Assembly (NCBI RefSeq): GCF_003259845.1
Contig: NZ_QLMJ01000003.1
Coordinates: 660,346 to 724,345 of the forward strand
Direction: 5' to 3'
Source: Actinoplanes lutulentus
GTDB taxonomy: Bacteria; Actinomycetota; Actinomycetes; Mycobacteriales; Micromonosporaceae
Length of the DNA stretch: 64,000 nt
The stretch's first letter is position 1. Every line of letters starts with the position of its first letter. This document shows positions 33,112 through 42,176 of this stretch, piece by piece. The position numbers were made by a program, and so were the translations under genes. Below the pieces are notes generated by a model, which was not told the origin of the DNA, ran no database searches, and worked only from the letters and a program-made list of their open reading frames with translations.

Positions 33112-33147
33112 AGCAACCTTTCGGCCCGGGACAGCCACTGACAGGGC

Positions 33148-34791
33148 ATGTCCCCCAACATCATCTCGCACCGGCGACCGGCGGACCGGCCGAAGAACAC
33201 CCGGACCAAGCGGAAGGTGCTGGCCGGCGGCCTCACCACCGCTGTGGTGCTGGCCGGCGCCGGTCTGCTGGGCTTCGGCCAGCCGTGGGCGAGCGCCGCG
33301 GCGAACGTCAGCTTCGACACCGGCACCGGGCTGTCGTTCATCGTGAACGGCACGAACGGCAACATGACGTCGCTGAAGCACAACGGCACCGAGCTGACCG
33401 CTTCCGGTTACGCGGCCGGCCAGTTCGAATCCGGATGGTCCTCGGCCACGGTGACCAGCCAGACGTTCAACAGCGGCAGCTCGATCCTGGTCAGCGCGGC
33501 GAACACGTCGATCGGCGTGACGCAGTACTACTTCGCCCGCAAGAGCGACAACACGATCTACATGGCGACAAGCATCACGAAGGCGCTGAACCCGGGTGAG
33601 GCCCGGTTCATCACCCGCTTGAAGCCGTCGTTGCTGACGACGTCGCCGGAGGCGGCGCGCACAAAAAACGCGACAACCACGGTCGAGGGGAGTGACGTCT
33701 TCGCCTTCGCCAACGGCCAGACCGCGTCGAAGTTCTACAGCTCGCAGCGCCTGATCGCGCAGCAGCCGTTCGGCGCGAGCGGCAACGGTCACGGTGCGTA
33801 CATCATCCCCGCGTACACGGACATGACCTCGGGTGGACCGTTCTTCCGGGACATCGAGGTGAACGACACCGGCAGCGCCGTGAACATCACCCACTACATG
33901 TTCAGCGGCCACCAGCAGACCGAGGCGCTGCGCCTGGGCCTGCACGGTCCGTACGCTCTCGCGCTCACCGACGGCGCCGCCCCGGCCGCCCGGAGCATGG
34001 ACTTCCTCGCGGCCTTCATCCCCGGCATGCTGTCGAACGCCCAGCGCGGCGGCGTCAGCGGCACCGCGAGCGGCACCTGGAACGGCCTGAAGGCGACGGT
34101 CGGCCTGGCCGGCACGAACGGTCAGTACTGGGGCCAGGTCAAGTCCGGAAAATTCGTGATCGGCCACGTCAAGCCGGGCACCTACACGGCGACGCTCTAC
34201 GCCGGTGAGCTCGCGGTCGGCACCAAGACGATCACCGTCGCTGCCGCCGCGACCACCACGCTCGCGATGACCGGCAGCGTCCCGGCAGCGGGAACGCTCT
34301 TCCAGATCGGCACGTTCGACGGCACCCCGGCCGGCTTCACCAACGCCGACAAGATCGAAACGATGCACCCGTCCGACACCCGGATGGCGGCGTGGAAGAA
34401 CACCGCGACCACGTCGACCTTCCCGATGGCCGAGTTCAAGTCGGTGAACTCGCCGATCGCGCTCAGCTTCAACCTCTCCTCGGTGCCGGCGAACGGCGCG
34501 AAGCTGCGGATCGCGACCACCTCGAACTTCGCGGGTGGCCGTCCCGCCGTCTCGATCGGCGGCTGGACCTCACCGACCTCCGCGTCGCCCACCCCGACGA
34601 ACCTGAACTCACGCAGCGTCACCCGCGGCACCTGGCGCGGCATCAACACGACCTACACGTTCACGGTCCCGGCCAGCGCCCTCAAGGCCGGCAGCAACAC
34701 GCTGTCGATCTCGGTGCTGAGCGGCAGCAGCGGCGAGACCTTCCTCAGCCCCAACTTCATCTTCGACGGCCTCGCCCTCGACCCCGCCTAA
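33148..34791 (+). CDS. Secreted rhamnogalacturonan lyase, PL4-like
   Basis: 547 residues. Tat-like or Sec signal in a long N-terminus (cleavage near residue 50, after WASAAA). The catalytic beta-sandwich of rhamnogalacturonate lyases (RGL4) starts with FDTGTGLSFIVNGTNGNMTSLKHNGTELT and includes FFRDIEVNDTGSAVNITHYMFSGHQQTEALRLGLHGPYAL; a middle Ig-like domain (GVSGTASGTWNGLKATVGLAGTNGQYWGQV) and a C-terminal CBM-like domain (FQIGTFDGTPAGFTNADKIETMHPSD) complete the PL4 three-domain plan. It would cut rhamnogalacturonan I of pectin by beta-elimination. Confidence 0.88.
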   Translation: MSPNIISHRRPADRPKNTRTKRKVLAGGLTTAVVLAGAGLLGFGQPWASAAANVSFDTGTGLSFIVNGTNGNMTSLKHNGTELTASGYAAGQFESGWSSATVTSQTFNSGSSILVSAANTSIGVTQYYFARKSDNTIYMATSITKALNPGEARFITRLKPSLLTTSPEAARTKNATTTVEGSDVFAFANGQTASKFYSSQRLIAQQPFGASGNGHGAYIIPAYTDMTSGGPFFRDIEVNDTGSAVNITHYMFSGHQQTEALRLGLHGPYALALTDGAAPAARSMDFLAAFIPGMLSNAQRGGVSGTASGTWNGLKATVGLAGTNGQYWGQVKSGKFVIGHVKPGTYTATLYAGELAVGTKTITVAAAATTTLAMTGSVPAAGTLFQIGTFDGTPAGFTNADKIETMHPSDTRMAAWKNTATTSTFPMAEFKSVNSPIALSFNLSSVPANGAKLRIATTSNFAGGRPAVSIGGWTSPTSASPTPTNLNSRSVTRGTWRGINTTYTFTVPASALKAGSNTLSISVLSGSSGETFLSPNFIFDGLALDPA

Positions 34792-34811
34792 ACCAAGATC
34801 AAGATCAAAAC

Positions 34812-34850
34812 CCAGCGAGGGTACGGGTGAAAAACCCGTACCCTCGCTGG
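34812..34850. terminator. Bidirectional terminator between PL4 and propeller B
   Basis: Perfect 16-bp stem (34812-34827 / 34835-34850) with a seven-base A-rich loop, between convergent genes. Confidence 0.9.
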
Positions 34851-34855
34851 TTCTG

Positions 34856-37186
34856 TTATTTGGTGAAGGTGAAGTACTGCCAGGCGCCGTACGTGGTCTG
34901 GTTCGCGCTGTCGCCGGAAGTGCCGGTCAGGTAGACGGCCTGCACCCGGTACTTCACCCCGGTCTTGTGCGTGCCGGTCAGCGTGAAGGTGTACTTGCCG
35001 GCCGCCGAGAGCTTGTAGGTGCCCGTCTTCCAAGCCTTCCACTTGCCGCCGGAGTACTGCTGGAAGACCAGTTTCTGCTTGCGGCCCGAGTACGCCGTCA
35101 TCGTCGTGGCGAACTTCGGGTGCTTGGTCTTGCGCACGTAGTAGTAGGACTTGACCTTCTTGTAGTGCTTGCTGACCGTGAGCGAGACCGCGGCCTTCGT
35201 CTTGACCGCGGATGTGACGGTCCGGGCCGCGAACCGGGTGTCGCCCGCGAAGACCGTGCTGAACGTCGTGTTCCGGGTCAGCTTGAAGGCCACGCTCAGA
35301 TCGCCCGAGCTGTTGACAGTGCCCTTCTTGATCAGACGACGGGCTTGGTCCGAGCCGTACGGGTCAGCCCAGATCTCCACGGTCCGGTTCTTGTACGTGC
35401 TGCCCAGGTGCGCGGTCATGGTGACCGTGGTGCCGTACGCGAAAACGCTCCCGTTCCGGTTCAGGGTGAGCGCCGGCGCGCTCTTGGCAACAGCGATCGA
35501 GACCTTCGCCGACGACGCCTTGTGCGTGGCGGTCCCGGCGAACGCGACCGTGTAGGTGACCGTCCCGCCCACGCCCGGGGTGTCGGTGATGGTGAACGTC
35601 CCACTCGAGGTGGTGGTGCGGCTCGCCAGCGCGAAGCCGGCCGTCGACTCGGCGTCGGTACGCCGCACCGTGACCGGGACCCCGCCGTAGAACTCGTAAC
35701 CGGCGATCGTGCCCTGGATGGTGACCGCCGCGCCGCGGCTGGCGGTGGCCGGCGCCTTCAGCGTGATCGTGGTCGGGATGAGGCTGGGGGTCGGCGTTTC
35801 GACGACGACCGGGATCGACACCGTCGCGGACGACGCCTGGTGCTTAGCGGTACCGGCGAACGTGACGGTCCAGGTCGCCGTGCCGGCCACCGGCGGTGTG
35901 TCCATGAAGATGAACTGGCCCGATCCGTTCGCGTTCATGGCCGGGAGCGTCACTCCACCGGGCGACGCGGAGTCGGTCCGGCTGATCTTGATCTCGGTGC
36001 CCATCGGAACGCCGCCGGTGATCGTGCCCCGGATGCTGACCAGCTCGCCGCGAGGTGTGGTCGCCGGCCCGGCCAGCGTGATCGCGGTCGGTGTGGCAGC
36101 CGGGACACTGGGGCTCGGGATCACCGTCGGCTGGGCGATCGTCCAGAGGCTCTGTGCGCCGGTCTCGTCGGTGGTGATCACGAAGAGCCGGTCACCGCTG
36201 GGTTCCCATTCGAGGTCGACGAATTCGGGCGCCGCGCCCGTGATGGGGAAGTCGAACTCCCGAGCCGCGCTGAGCTCGCCGGCTCGGTAGAGGCGCAGGT
36301 CGGTCTGGTCCGCGGCGGGCGGTAGGGCGGCAGCGAACCACCCGTTCGATGCCGCCTCGACGTCGAGCGCCCGATTCATCGAGATGGTGCGGCTATCGAA
36401 GGATGCCAGCGTCCGGGACGGCGTGACGTAGACGCCGTTGATGCCACCCGAGTAGATCGTTCCGCCGTCGGCGGCATATTCGAGGGCGAAGTTTCCGGAG
36501 ACGAGCCCGCTCTGGGTGGTCGCGACCAGCGCGGGCGTGGCACCGCTGATGTCGTAGAGGAAGAGGTCGCCTCGGTTGTCCGCGCTGGACAGCACCAATC
36601 GGTTCGGATCGGTGGGGCTGGCCGCGATCAAGGGCTGGGCCGACGTGGCCGACGTGTTGTTCCCATTGCCGAGGACGTGGTTGACGACCTCGCCGGTGAC
36701 CGGGTCGAGCGAGCCGAAGCTGTTCTTGTTGTTGCTGAACCAGACCTTGTCGGCGGTGAGCGCCAGGTGGCCCGGGTCGAACACGGCGATCGGGTACCGC
36801 TCGATCTCCTCGAGAGTCGCCGCGTTCCACGAGACGATCAGCTTCGGATCGGGGAGGATCGCCCAGAGCGTGCCGGAGTCGGCGGAGAGCTTGAAGTCGC
36901 CGGCGTTCGCCCCGTCCGGGAGCGCCACCTCGGAGGCGACGTTGCCGTCGTAATCCACGGCCAGGATGCGGTGCGCCACGTCGTCAGCGACGAGCAGGCG
37001 CTGGCGGACACTGTCGACGATCATGCGGTCGGCGTGGTAACCGGTCACCGGATGCCGCTGCTCGCCGGTCAGCAGCGTCGGCGTGACCGCGGCCGACGCG
37101 GACCCGGTGGACAGGTCGACGAAGAACATCGAGGCCGCGGCGAGCACGCTCGCCGCCAGCACTGATCGTTTGACGCGCTTGGACAA
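34856..37186 (-). CDS. Secreted beta-propeller/Ig-like repeat protein B (paralog of 23893)
   Basis: 776 residues from TTG 37186, which has a good SD (GGGGAGAG, six bases upstream). Signal peptide 1-33; beta-propeller about 40-355 (VDSVRQRLLVADDVAHRILAVDYDGN); two Ig-like repeats at about 365-465 and 470-565, where paralog A has one; C-terminal domain about 569-776 with YKNRTVEIWADPYGSDQARRL, almost the same as in A. No catalytic motif. It follows the Gfo/Idh gene by 57 bases and may share its transcript. Probably a surface or secreted structural or adhesive protein. Confidence 0.85.
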   Translation of the reverse strand: MSKRVKRSVLAASVLAAASMFFVDLSTGSASAAVTPTLLTGEQRHPVTGYHADRMIVDSVRQRLLVADDVAHRILAVDYDGNVASEVALPDGANAGDFKLSADSGTLWAILPDPKLIVSWNAATLEEIERYPIAVFDPGHLALTADKVWFSNNKNSFGSLDPVTGEVVNHVLGNGNNTSATSAQPLIAASPTDPNRLVLSSADNRGDLFLYDISGATPALVATTQSGLVSGNFALEYAADGGTIYSGGINGVYVTPSRTLASFDSRTISMNRALDVEAASNGWFAAALPPAADQTDLRLYRAGELSAAREFDFPITGAAPEFVDLEWEPSGDRLFVITTDETGAQSLWTIAQPTVIPSPSVPAATPTAITLAGPATTPRGELVSIRGTITGGVPMGTEIKISRTDSASPGGVTLPAMNANGSGQFIFMDTPPVAGTATWTVTFAGTAKHQASSATVSIPVVVETPTPSLIPTTITLKAPATASRGAAVTIQGTIAGYEFYGGVPVTVRRTDAESTAGFALASRTTTSSGTFTITDTPGVGGTVTYTVAFAGTATHKASSAKVSIAVAKSAPALTLNRNGSVFAYGTTVTMTAHLGSTYKNRTVEIWADPYGSDQARRLIKKGTVNSSGDLSVAFKLTRNTTFSTVFAGDTRFAARTVTSAVKTKAAVSLTVSKHYKKVKSYYYVRKTKHPKFATTMTAYSGRKQKLVFQQYSGGKWKAWKTGTYKLSAAGKYTFTLTGTHKTGVKYRVQAVYLTGTSGDSANQTTYGAWQYFTFTK

Positions 37187-37243
37187 TTGACTCTCCCCGT
37201 GGCCTGCTGAAGCGCGCCGAGTCTAGTCAAGAGATCAACTTTT

Positions 37244-38344
37244 CTAAAGGACGAGACGGTTACGACCTGTCGACGCGGAGATAGCGATCGCATCGAGGAC
37301 TTCGGCTGCCCTGATCGCGTCGGTCAGCGTCGGGCCGTGCGGAACATCGTCCACAATCGAGCGCAGGAAAAGCGACGCCTCGATCACCTTGAGGTCGTCG
37401 TAGCTCATCGCGATCGCGGCACCCGGCTGGAACGCGCCGAAGTCGCCGTCGCCCGGGCCGGCGAAGATTGTCGCGTCGCGGACGCGTAGCTCGCCCATCC
37501 GGCGAAAATCCCAGCTCAGCGAGCCGGTGCGGCCGTAGATCGTGAAGCCGTAGGCGTTCGGCGAGTCCACGGCGACCCGGCTGGCCTCGCAGGAGACCCG
37601 GGCTTGCGATGCCATCCGGAACTGGGCGCCGAACCAGTCCTCGTTCTCCACGGTGCCCAGTTCACCCGTACCCCGCTCGTGGCCTGAAGTGACGCCCAGA
37701 GGGCGGCGCCGCTCGGGAATGAGGATCGCGGTGTCCGCGCGCACTTCGGTGATCTCACCGAGCAGGTGCCGGATCAGGTCGACGGCGTGCGAGCCGAGGT
37801 CGCCGAGCACGCCGTTGCCGCCGCGCTCGCGCTCGAAACGCCAGGTCAGCGCGTCGTCCGGAGAGGCGGCGTAATCGCTGCAGAAGCTGAAACGGGCGTG
37901 CGTGACCTCGCCGATCGCACCCGCGGTGAGCAGCGCGTGCGCCTTGGCGACGGCGGGCGCGTGGCGATAGTTGAAGCCGACGGTCACCTGCCCGGGGCCG
38001 GTGATGGCACGAGCGTCATCGGCGGCGAGACCGACCGGTTTCTCGATCCAGAGATGCTTGCCGGCGGCCGCGAAGGCGACGCCCATCTCGCGGTGCAGGA
38101 AGTTCGGCGCGGTCACGCTCACCGCCGCAACACGCGGGTCGTCGACGAGCGTGCGCCAGTCCAGCGTGGACTCACCGAAGCCGAACTGGGCCGCGGCGGC
38201 CTCGGCACGACCCGGAACACCGTCGGCCACCGAGATCAGGACCGGCTGCGGAAGATCCGGGTAGTGGTGGCGAACCCGCAGGTAGGACTGGGTGTGCACG
38301 CGACCCATCCAGCCCATTCCGATCACCGCGACACCAATGGTCAT
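37244..38344 (-). CDS. Gfo/Idh/MocA-family oxidoreductase
   Basis: 366 residues. N-terminal Rossmann domain VAVIGMGWMGRVHTQSY, a mid-domain APNFLHREMGVAFAAAGKHLWIEKPVG with the family's EKP lysine, and GVLGDLGSHAVDLIRHL in the C-terminal alpha/beta domain with the catalytic His. An NAD(P)-dependent sugar or inositol dehydrogenase of unspecified substrate. Its start is seven bases after the LuxR-type gene's stop, so they form an operon. Confidence 0.92.
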   Translation of the reverse strand: MTIGVAVIGMGWMGRVHTQSYLRVRHHYPDLPQPVLISVADGVPGRAEAAAAQFGFGESTLDWRTLVDDPRVAAVSVTAPNFLHREMGVAFAAAGKHLWIEKPVGLAADDARAITGPGQVTVGFNYRHAPAVAKAHALLTAGAIGEVTHARFSFCSDYAASPDDALTWRFERERGGNGVLGDLGSHAVDLIRHLLGEITEVRADTAILIPERRRPLGVTSGHERGTGELGTVENEDWFGAQFRMASQARVSCEASRVAVDSPNAYGFTIYGRTGSLSWDFRRMGELRVRDATIFAGPGDGDFGAFQPGAAIAMSYDDLKVIEASLFLRSIVDDVPHGPTLTDAIRAAEVLDAIAISASTGRNRLVL

Positions 38345-38350
38345 CAGCCC

Positions 38351-38995
38351 TCAAATCAGGCCGGCACTGCCGGCCAACGCCGCCGCCTCGGTTCTGCTCG
38401 CCACCTTCAACTTACGCAGGAGCGAGGCGGTCAGGCGTTTCACCGTACGCTCGGAGACGTGCAGCAGGCCGGCGATGTCGCTGGTCGACGAGCCTCCGGC
38501 GATCATCCGCAGCAGGCGGCGGTCCTCGTCGTCGAGATGGGTCGCGACCGGGTGCGGCTGCCTCGGCCGGGCCTGTTCCAGCAGCGCGGCGAGCAGGGCC
38601 GGCGGCACGACCGCCCACCCCTCCAGCGCCGCTAGCAGCGGTTGCCGCAGCTCGGAGACGTCCATGCCGCGACGCAAGAGCGCGGCCGCGCCGGCGTGCA
38701 GCGCTTCGACGGCCATCGCGTGGTCGGGGTCGTCGGCGACGGCGACGATCCGGGCCTGCGGGGCTGACTCATGCACCAGCGTCACCGGATGCCGGTTTCC
38801 TGGTGGCTGCAGCATCGGGTCGACCAGCACCAGGTCGGGGACGGCGGCGCGCATCACGCTCGCCACCTTCCCCACCTCACCGGTGGTCGCCACCACGGTC
38901 GCTCTTCCGCCGCTGACCTCGGGAATCAAACTCTCCAGGGCGCGGACGAAGGCGGCGCGGCCGTCCACCACGACTACCCTGATCCCGTTCTGCAT
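38351..38995 (-). CDS. LuxR/NarL-type regulator with degenerate receiver
   Basis: 214 residues from ATG 38995. Residues 1-125 have the receiver fold, but the acidic pair is VVVVDGRAAF instead of a DD pair and the conserved lysine is replaced by arginine (ALLRRGM); the phospho-acceptor position is present as LVLVDPML. A LuxR helix-turn-helix follows (LLRMIAGGSSTSDIAGLLHVSERTVKRLTASLLRKLKV). It may work without phosphorylation. It is upstream of, and probably co-transcribed with, the Gfo/Idh gene. Confidence 0.85.
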   Translation of the reverse strand: MQNGIRVVVVDGRAAFVRALESLIPEVSGGRATVVATTGEVGKVASVMRAAVPDLVLVDPMLQPPGNRHPVTLVHESAPQARIVAVADDPDHAMAVEALHAGAAALLRRGMDVSELRQPLLAALEGWAVVPPALLAALLEQARPRQPHPVATHLDDEDRRLLRMIAGGSSTSDIAGLLHVSERTVKRLTASLLRKLKVASRTEAAALAGSAGLI

Positions 38996-39046
38996 GCAGG
39001 CGGGATGCCCCAACCGGGCAAAAGCATTCCTGCGAATAATCCGATG

Positions 39047-39934
39047 TCAGCGCGGGTTGGCCGCCACGAACCCGGCGACGTACTCGTCGAGGCGTCGCTC
39101 GGCCTGCCAGCCCAGCTCAGCGGCCTTCGCGGTGTCCGCCTGACCCCGGGTCCGCTCCCCGCGCAGCGCCGGGACCAGCACGAACTCGGTGCCGAACAGC
39201 TTGGCGACCTCGGCGAGCGGTCGCTCGTTGCCGGCGCCGAGCAGGTATCCGTCGCCGGTCCCGCCACGAGCCACCAGCACCAGGCCGCGGACGATGTCGT
39301 CGATATGGGTGAAATCGCGGGTCTGGGTGCCCGGGGAGACCACGGTGAGCGGTTCACCGGCGAGGTACTGCCGCTCGAAGATGCCGATGACCGTGGCGTA
39401 CTTGCCCGTGGTGATCTGTCCCGGGCCGTACACGTTGTAGAAGTACGTGATCGCGTAGTCCAGGCCGAACCAGTTCGAGTAGTTCTTGATGTACTCGATG
39501 TTCTTGGCCTTGGTCCAGGCGTACGGGTTGAGGTTCTCGTCCTCGCCGTCGTTGCCGAACTTCGAGCTGGAGCCCGCGTAGATCAGCTTGGCGCCGTGGC
39601 CGGCCGTGAACTTCACGACCTCCTTCGTGCCGAGCAGGTTGAAGTCCCAGGTCAGGTCGTGGTCCTCGAATGACTGCACGATCCGCGAGTACTCACCCAG
39701 GTGGAAGACGATCTCCGGCGCGGGCAGCCCGCGGCCGGCCCAGATCTTCGCGATGTCGACGGTCGAGCCGTCGATGTACGTCACCCGCGGATCGTTGACG
39801 TGGTTCTCCGGCGAACCGGTGAAGTAGTTGTCCAGGGAGATGATCACCGCATCCGAATATTCAGTCAGCAGTGACTTGATCAGGGCGCCGCCGACAAATC
39901 CGGCGCCACCGGTGACCAGCAGGGTTCGGCTCAA
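39047..39934 (-). CDS. NAD-dependent sugar epimerase (SDR family)
   Basis: 295 residues from TTG 39934, preceded by AGGGAAA. An extended SDR with TGGAGFVGGALI, VTYIDGSTVD, the catalytic YAWTK (Tyr-x3-Lys), and GAGNERPLAEVAKLFG near the end. Similar to UDP-glucose/UDP-GlcNAc 4-epimerases and dehydratases acting on nucleotide sugars. The isolated position gives no pathway. Confidence 0.88.
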   Translation of the reverse strand: MSRTLLVTGGAGFVGGALIKSLLTEYSDAVIISLDNYFTGSPENHVNDPRVTYIDGSTVDIAKIWAGRGLPAPEIVFHLGEYSRIVQSFEDHDLTWDFNLLGTKEVVKFTAGHGAKLIYAGSSSKFGNDGEDENLNPYAWTKAKNIEYIKNYSNWFGLDYAITYFYNVYGPGQITTGKYATVIGIFERQYLAGEPLTVVSPGTQTRDFTHIDDIVRGLVLVARGGTGDGYLLGAGNERPLAEVAKLFGTEFVLVPALRGERTRGQADTAKAAELGWQAERRLDEYVAGFVAANPR

Positions 39935-40023
39935 CGTGTTTCCCTTTTCTCCCGGTGCTCGAAGCGCCGACCAGGCTACCAAGGCACCCGCACGTTCTCC
40001 GATTCCTCGCCGTTAACCCGCCA

Positions 40024-40065
40024 TACATCGGCGCCCGGACCGTTGCCGGGCCGGGCGCCGATGTA
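40024..40065. terminator. Terminator between epimerase and GH87-like gene
   Basis: Perfect 15-bp stem (40024-40038 / 40051-40065) with a 12-base loop, directly after the stop of the GH87-like gene (minus strand). Confidence 0.85.
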
Positions 40066-40069
40066 CCCA

Positions 40070-42067
40070 CTACCAGGCGGACGGGGCCGGCGGTGGGACC
40101 ACCGTGGGGCGGTCGTTGCAGGTGATCACGTTCGGGACGTAGGGGCCCAGCCAGCCGCCGTCGTTGCCGCCGAGGTCGGTGAGGCTGAACTCGGAGCCGC
40201 CCGGCGGGAAGCCGAACCGGCCGCAGTTGTTCACCCCGGCCGCGCCGACGTTGCGGGCGTCGACGTTCTCGAACGAGGCCGAACCGCCGGCTCGGGCGCT
40301 CAGCACGCTGGTTCCCGTACCGTCGATCTTGAGGTCTTTGAACCTGATGTTGTTGATCGAATAGAGGTCCTTTACCGGCCAGTCGGCGACCAGCATGATC
40401 GCGTTATAGGTGTTGTCGAGGTAGTTGTCCCCGGTCACCTGGACGTCCGCGTCGATGCTGCGTTCCAGCGCGAACATCCAGATCGCGCCGAGACCGATGT
40501 TCCAGTTCAATTCGTACGTTCCGGCGCGCACCGTGGTGTTGCCGGTGAAGCGCAGATGCCCGGTGAACGGCTCGGCACCGAATCGGGTGCCCGCGTGCAG
40601 GGCGCTGCCCTCACGGATCGGGTCGGCGATCAGGTTGTTCGACACCGTGGTGTCGTGGCCGCCGTAGATCGCGATGCCGTTCGCCAGGGTCGGCGTCTGG
40701 ACCGTGTTCCGGTCGAAGACGTTGCCGGAGTTCGTGGTCTTCTCCGCCCACATGGCGAGCGCGTCGTCGCCGGTGTTGCGGACGAAGTTGTTGCGGACCA
40801 GCGATCCGGTGACCCCGGTGTGGAAGTTCAGGCCGTCGGCGATCTGGTCGACGATCACGTTGTTCGTGACCTTCACGTTCGACATCGGGCCGTCGAACCA
40901 GAGGCCCACCTTGGTGTGCTGGATGTGCAGGCCGTCGATGGTCGAGTCGCTCATCGCGCCGCCGACGCCGTTGACCTGGTCGGTGTCGATCCGCTCCCGG
41001 ACGTCACCCTGGATCGCGAAGCCGGAGAGGTGCACGTTGCGGCTGCCACCCTCGGCGGCGTCCTTGCCGTAGAAGCCGACGCCGGTGTGCACCGAGCCGT
41101 CCGGCGCCGGGGTGCTCAGCGCGACCTCGCGGCCTCTGATGATCGTGTACCAGTTGCCGGCCCCGGTGATCGTCACGTTGTCGACGACGATGTGCCGGTT
41201 CACCTGGAAGACGCCCGGGGGCAGGTAGACGTTGCGGTGCGCCTTTTTCGCGTACGCGATCGCCTTTTCGATGGCGGGCGCCGCGTCCTTCCGGCCGGTC
41301 GGGTCGGCGCCGAAGAGCAGCACGTTCACCCCGGTCAGGTCAACTTTAGGCAGGCCCACGAGCTCGGAGTCGAGCAGGTCGATCGTGGTGGGCACGCTGC
41401 GGCCGGTCAGCCGGATCTTGTCACCGGCCTGATAGGTACGCCCGAGCAGGAGGCGCTGCTCGTCGTAGAAGTGCGCCGGCCGGAACGGCTTCGTGATCAC
41501 CGGTGCCGGCGTGGTGGCGGCCGGGACACAGGCGCACTCGGTGATCCACCAGTCCGGGTGGAGCAAGTCGGCCTGCGGGTCGTTGGTGAACGAGTACTGG
41601 TTGTAAAGCCAGGAGTACTGCGAGGTCAGCCGCATGGTCCGAGTGCCGTGCTTGGTGCTCACGGTCAGCGGGGCGGTGATCCCGCCGCCGGTCGGCGCGT
41701 CCGGAATGCTGTATCGCACGGTGATCGCGTTGGCGGCCCGCGGCAGGGTGAACTCCACCCACTCCCCCGGGTCGAGGGTGACGGCGGAACGGCCGGAGGC
41801 TTCGGCCGGCAATGTGTACGCGGTCCGGCCGGGTCCGATGACGGTGCCGTTGGTGGTCGCGTGCTCGGCTTCCTGCTCCAGGAAGGCGACGCTCGCACCA
41901 CGGCCGACGGTCAGCGACGGATCGATGGCAGCGCGAGTGATCTTGGTGAAAGAAGCGGCAGCAGCTGGGTCGGCGACGACAGCGGTCCCGGTGACACCCA
42001 GAACCGCGCCGAGAAGCAGGGCGGACCAGCGCGGTGGAACGCCGGACCGCCTCATGTCCACAGACAT
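40070..42067 (-). CDS. Secreted GH87-like glucanase (mycodextranase/alpha-1,3-glucanase type)
   Basis: 665 residues. Signal peptide 1-37. An N-terminal beta-sandwich about 60-200 (GEWVEFTLPRAANAITVRYSIPDAPTGGG) as found in GH87 enzymes; then a right-handed beta-helix from about 245 with LFGADPTGRKDAAPAIEKAIAYAKK, DGLNFHTG and VRNTGDDALAMWAEK, whose Asp residues match the GH87 catalytic region. It would hydrolyse alpha-1,3 or mixed alpha-1,3/1,4 glucans of fungal walls. ATG 42067 or ATG 42055. It lies just downstream of a LacI regulator on the same strand. Confidence 0.83.
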   Translation of the reverse strand: MSVDMRRSGVPPRWSALLLGAVLGVTGTAVVADPAAAASFTKITRAAIDPSLTVGRGASVAFLEQEAEHATTNGTVIGPGRTAYTLPAEASGRSAVTLDPGEWVEFTLPRAANAITVRYSIPDAPTGGGITAPLTVSTKHGTRTMRLTSQYSWLYNQYSFTNDPQADLLHPDWWITECACVPAATTPAPVITKPFRPAHFYDEQRLLLGRTYQAGDKIRLTGRSVPTTIDLLDSELVGLPKVDLTGVNVLLFGADPTGRKDAAPAIEKAIAYAKKAHRNVYLPPGVFQVNRHIVVDNVTITGAGNWYTIIRGREVALSTPAPDGSVHTGVGFYGKDAAEGGSRNVHLSGFAIQGDVRERIDTDQVNGVGGAMSDSTIDGLHIQHTKVGLWFDGPMSNVKVTNNVIVDQIADGLNFHTGVTGSLVRNNFVRNTGDDALAMWAEKTTNSGNVFDRNTVQTPTLANGIAIYGGHDTTVSNNLIADPIREGSALHAGTRFGAEPFTGHLRFTGNTTVRAGTYELNWNIGLGAIWMFALERSIDADVQVTGDNYLDNTYNAIMLVADWPVKDLYSINNIRFKDLKIDGTGTSVLSARAGGSASFENVDARNVGAAGVNNCGRFGFPPGGSEFSLTDLGGNDGGWLGPYVPNVITCNDRPTVVPPPAPSAW

Positions 42068-42176
42068 CGAGGGCTCTTTTCGTGGAAGGTGAGCCCGACG
42101 ATAGATGTCCGGTGATCTAACTCACAAGGTCCCGTAGATGTTTTCCGGGAATCTGCTCGATTCTTGCAAGGAAGGG

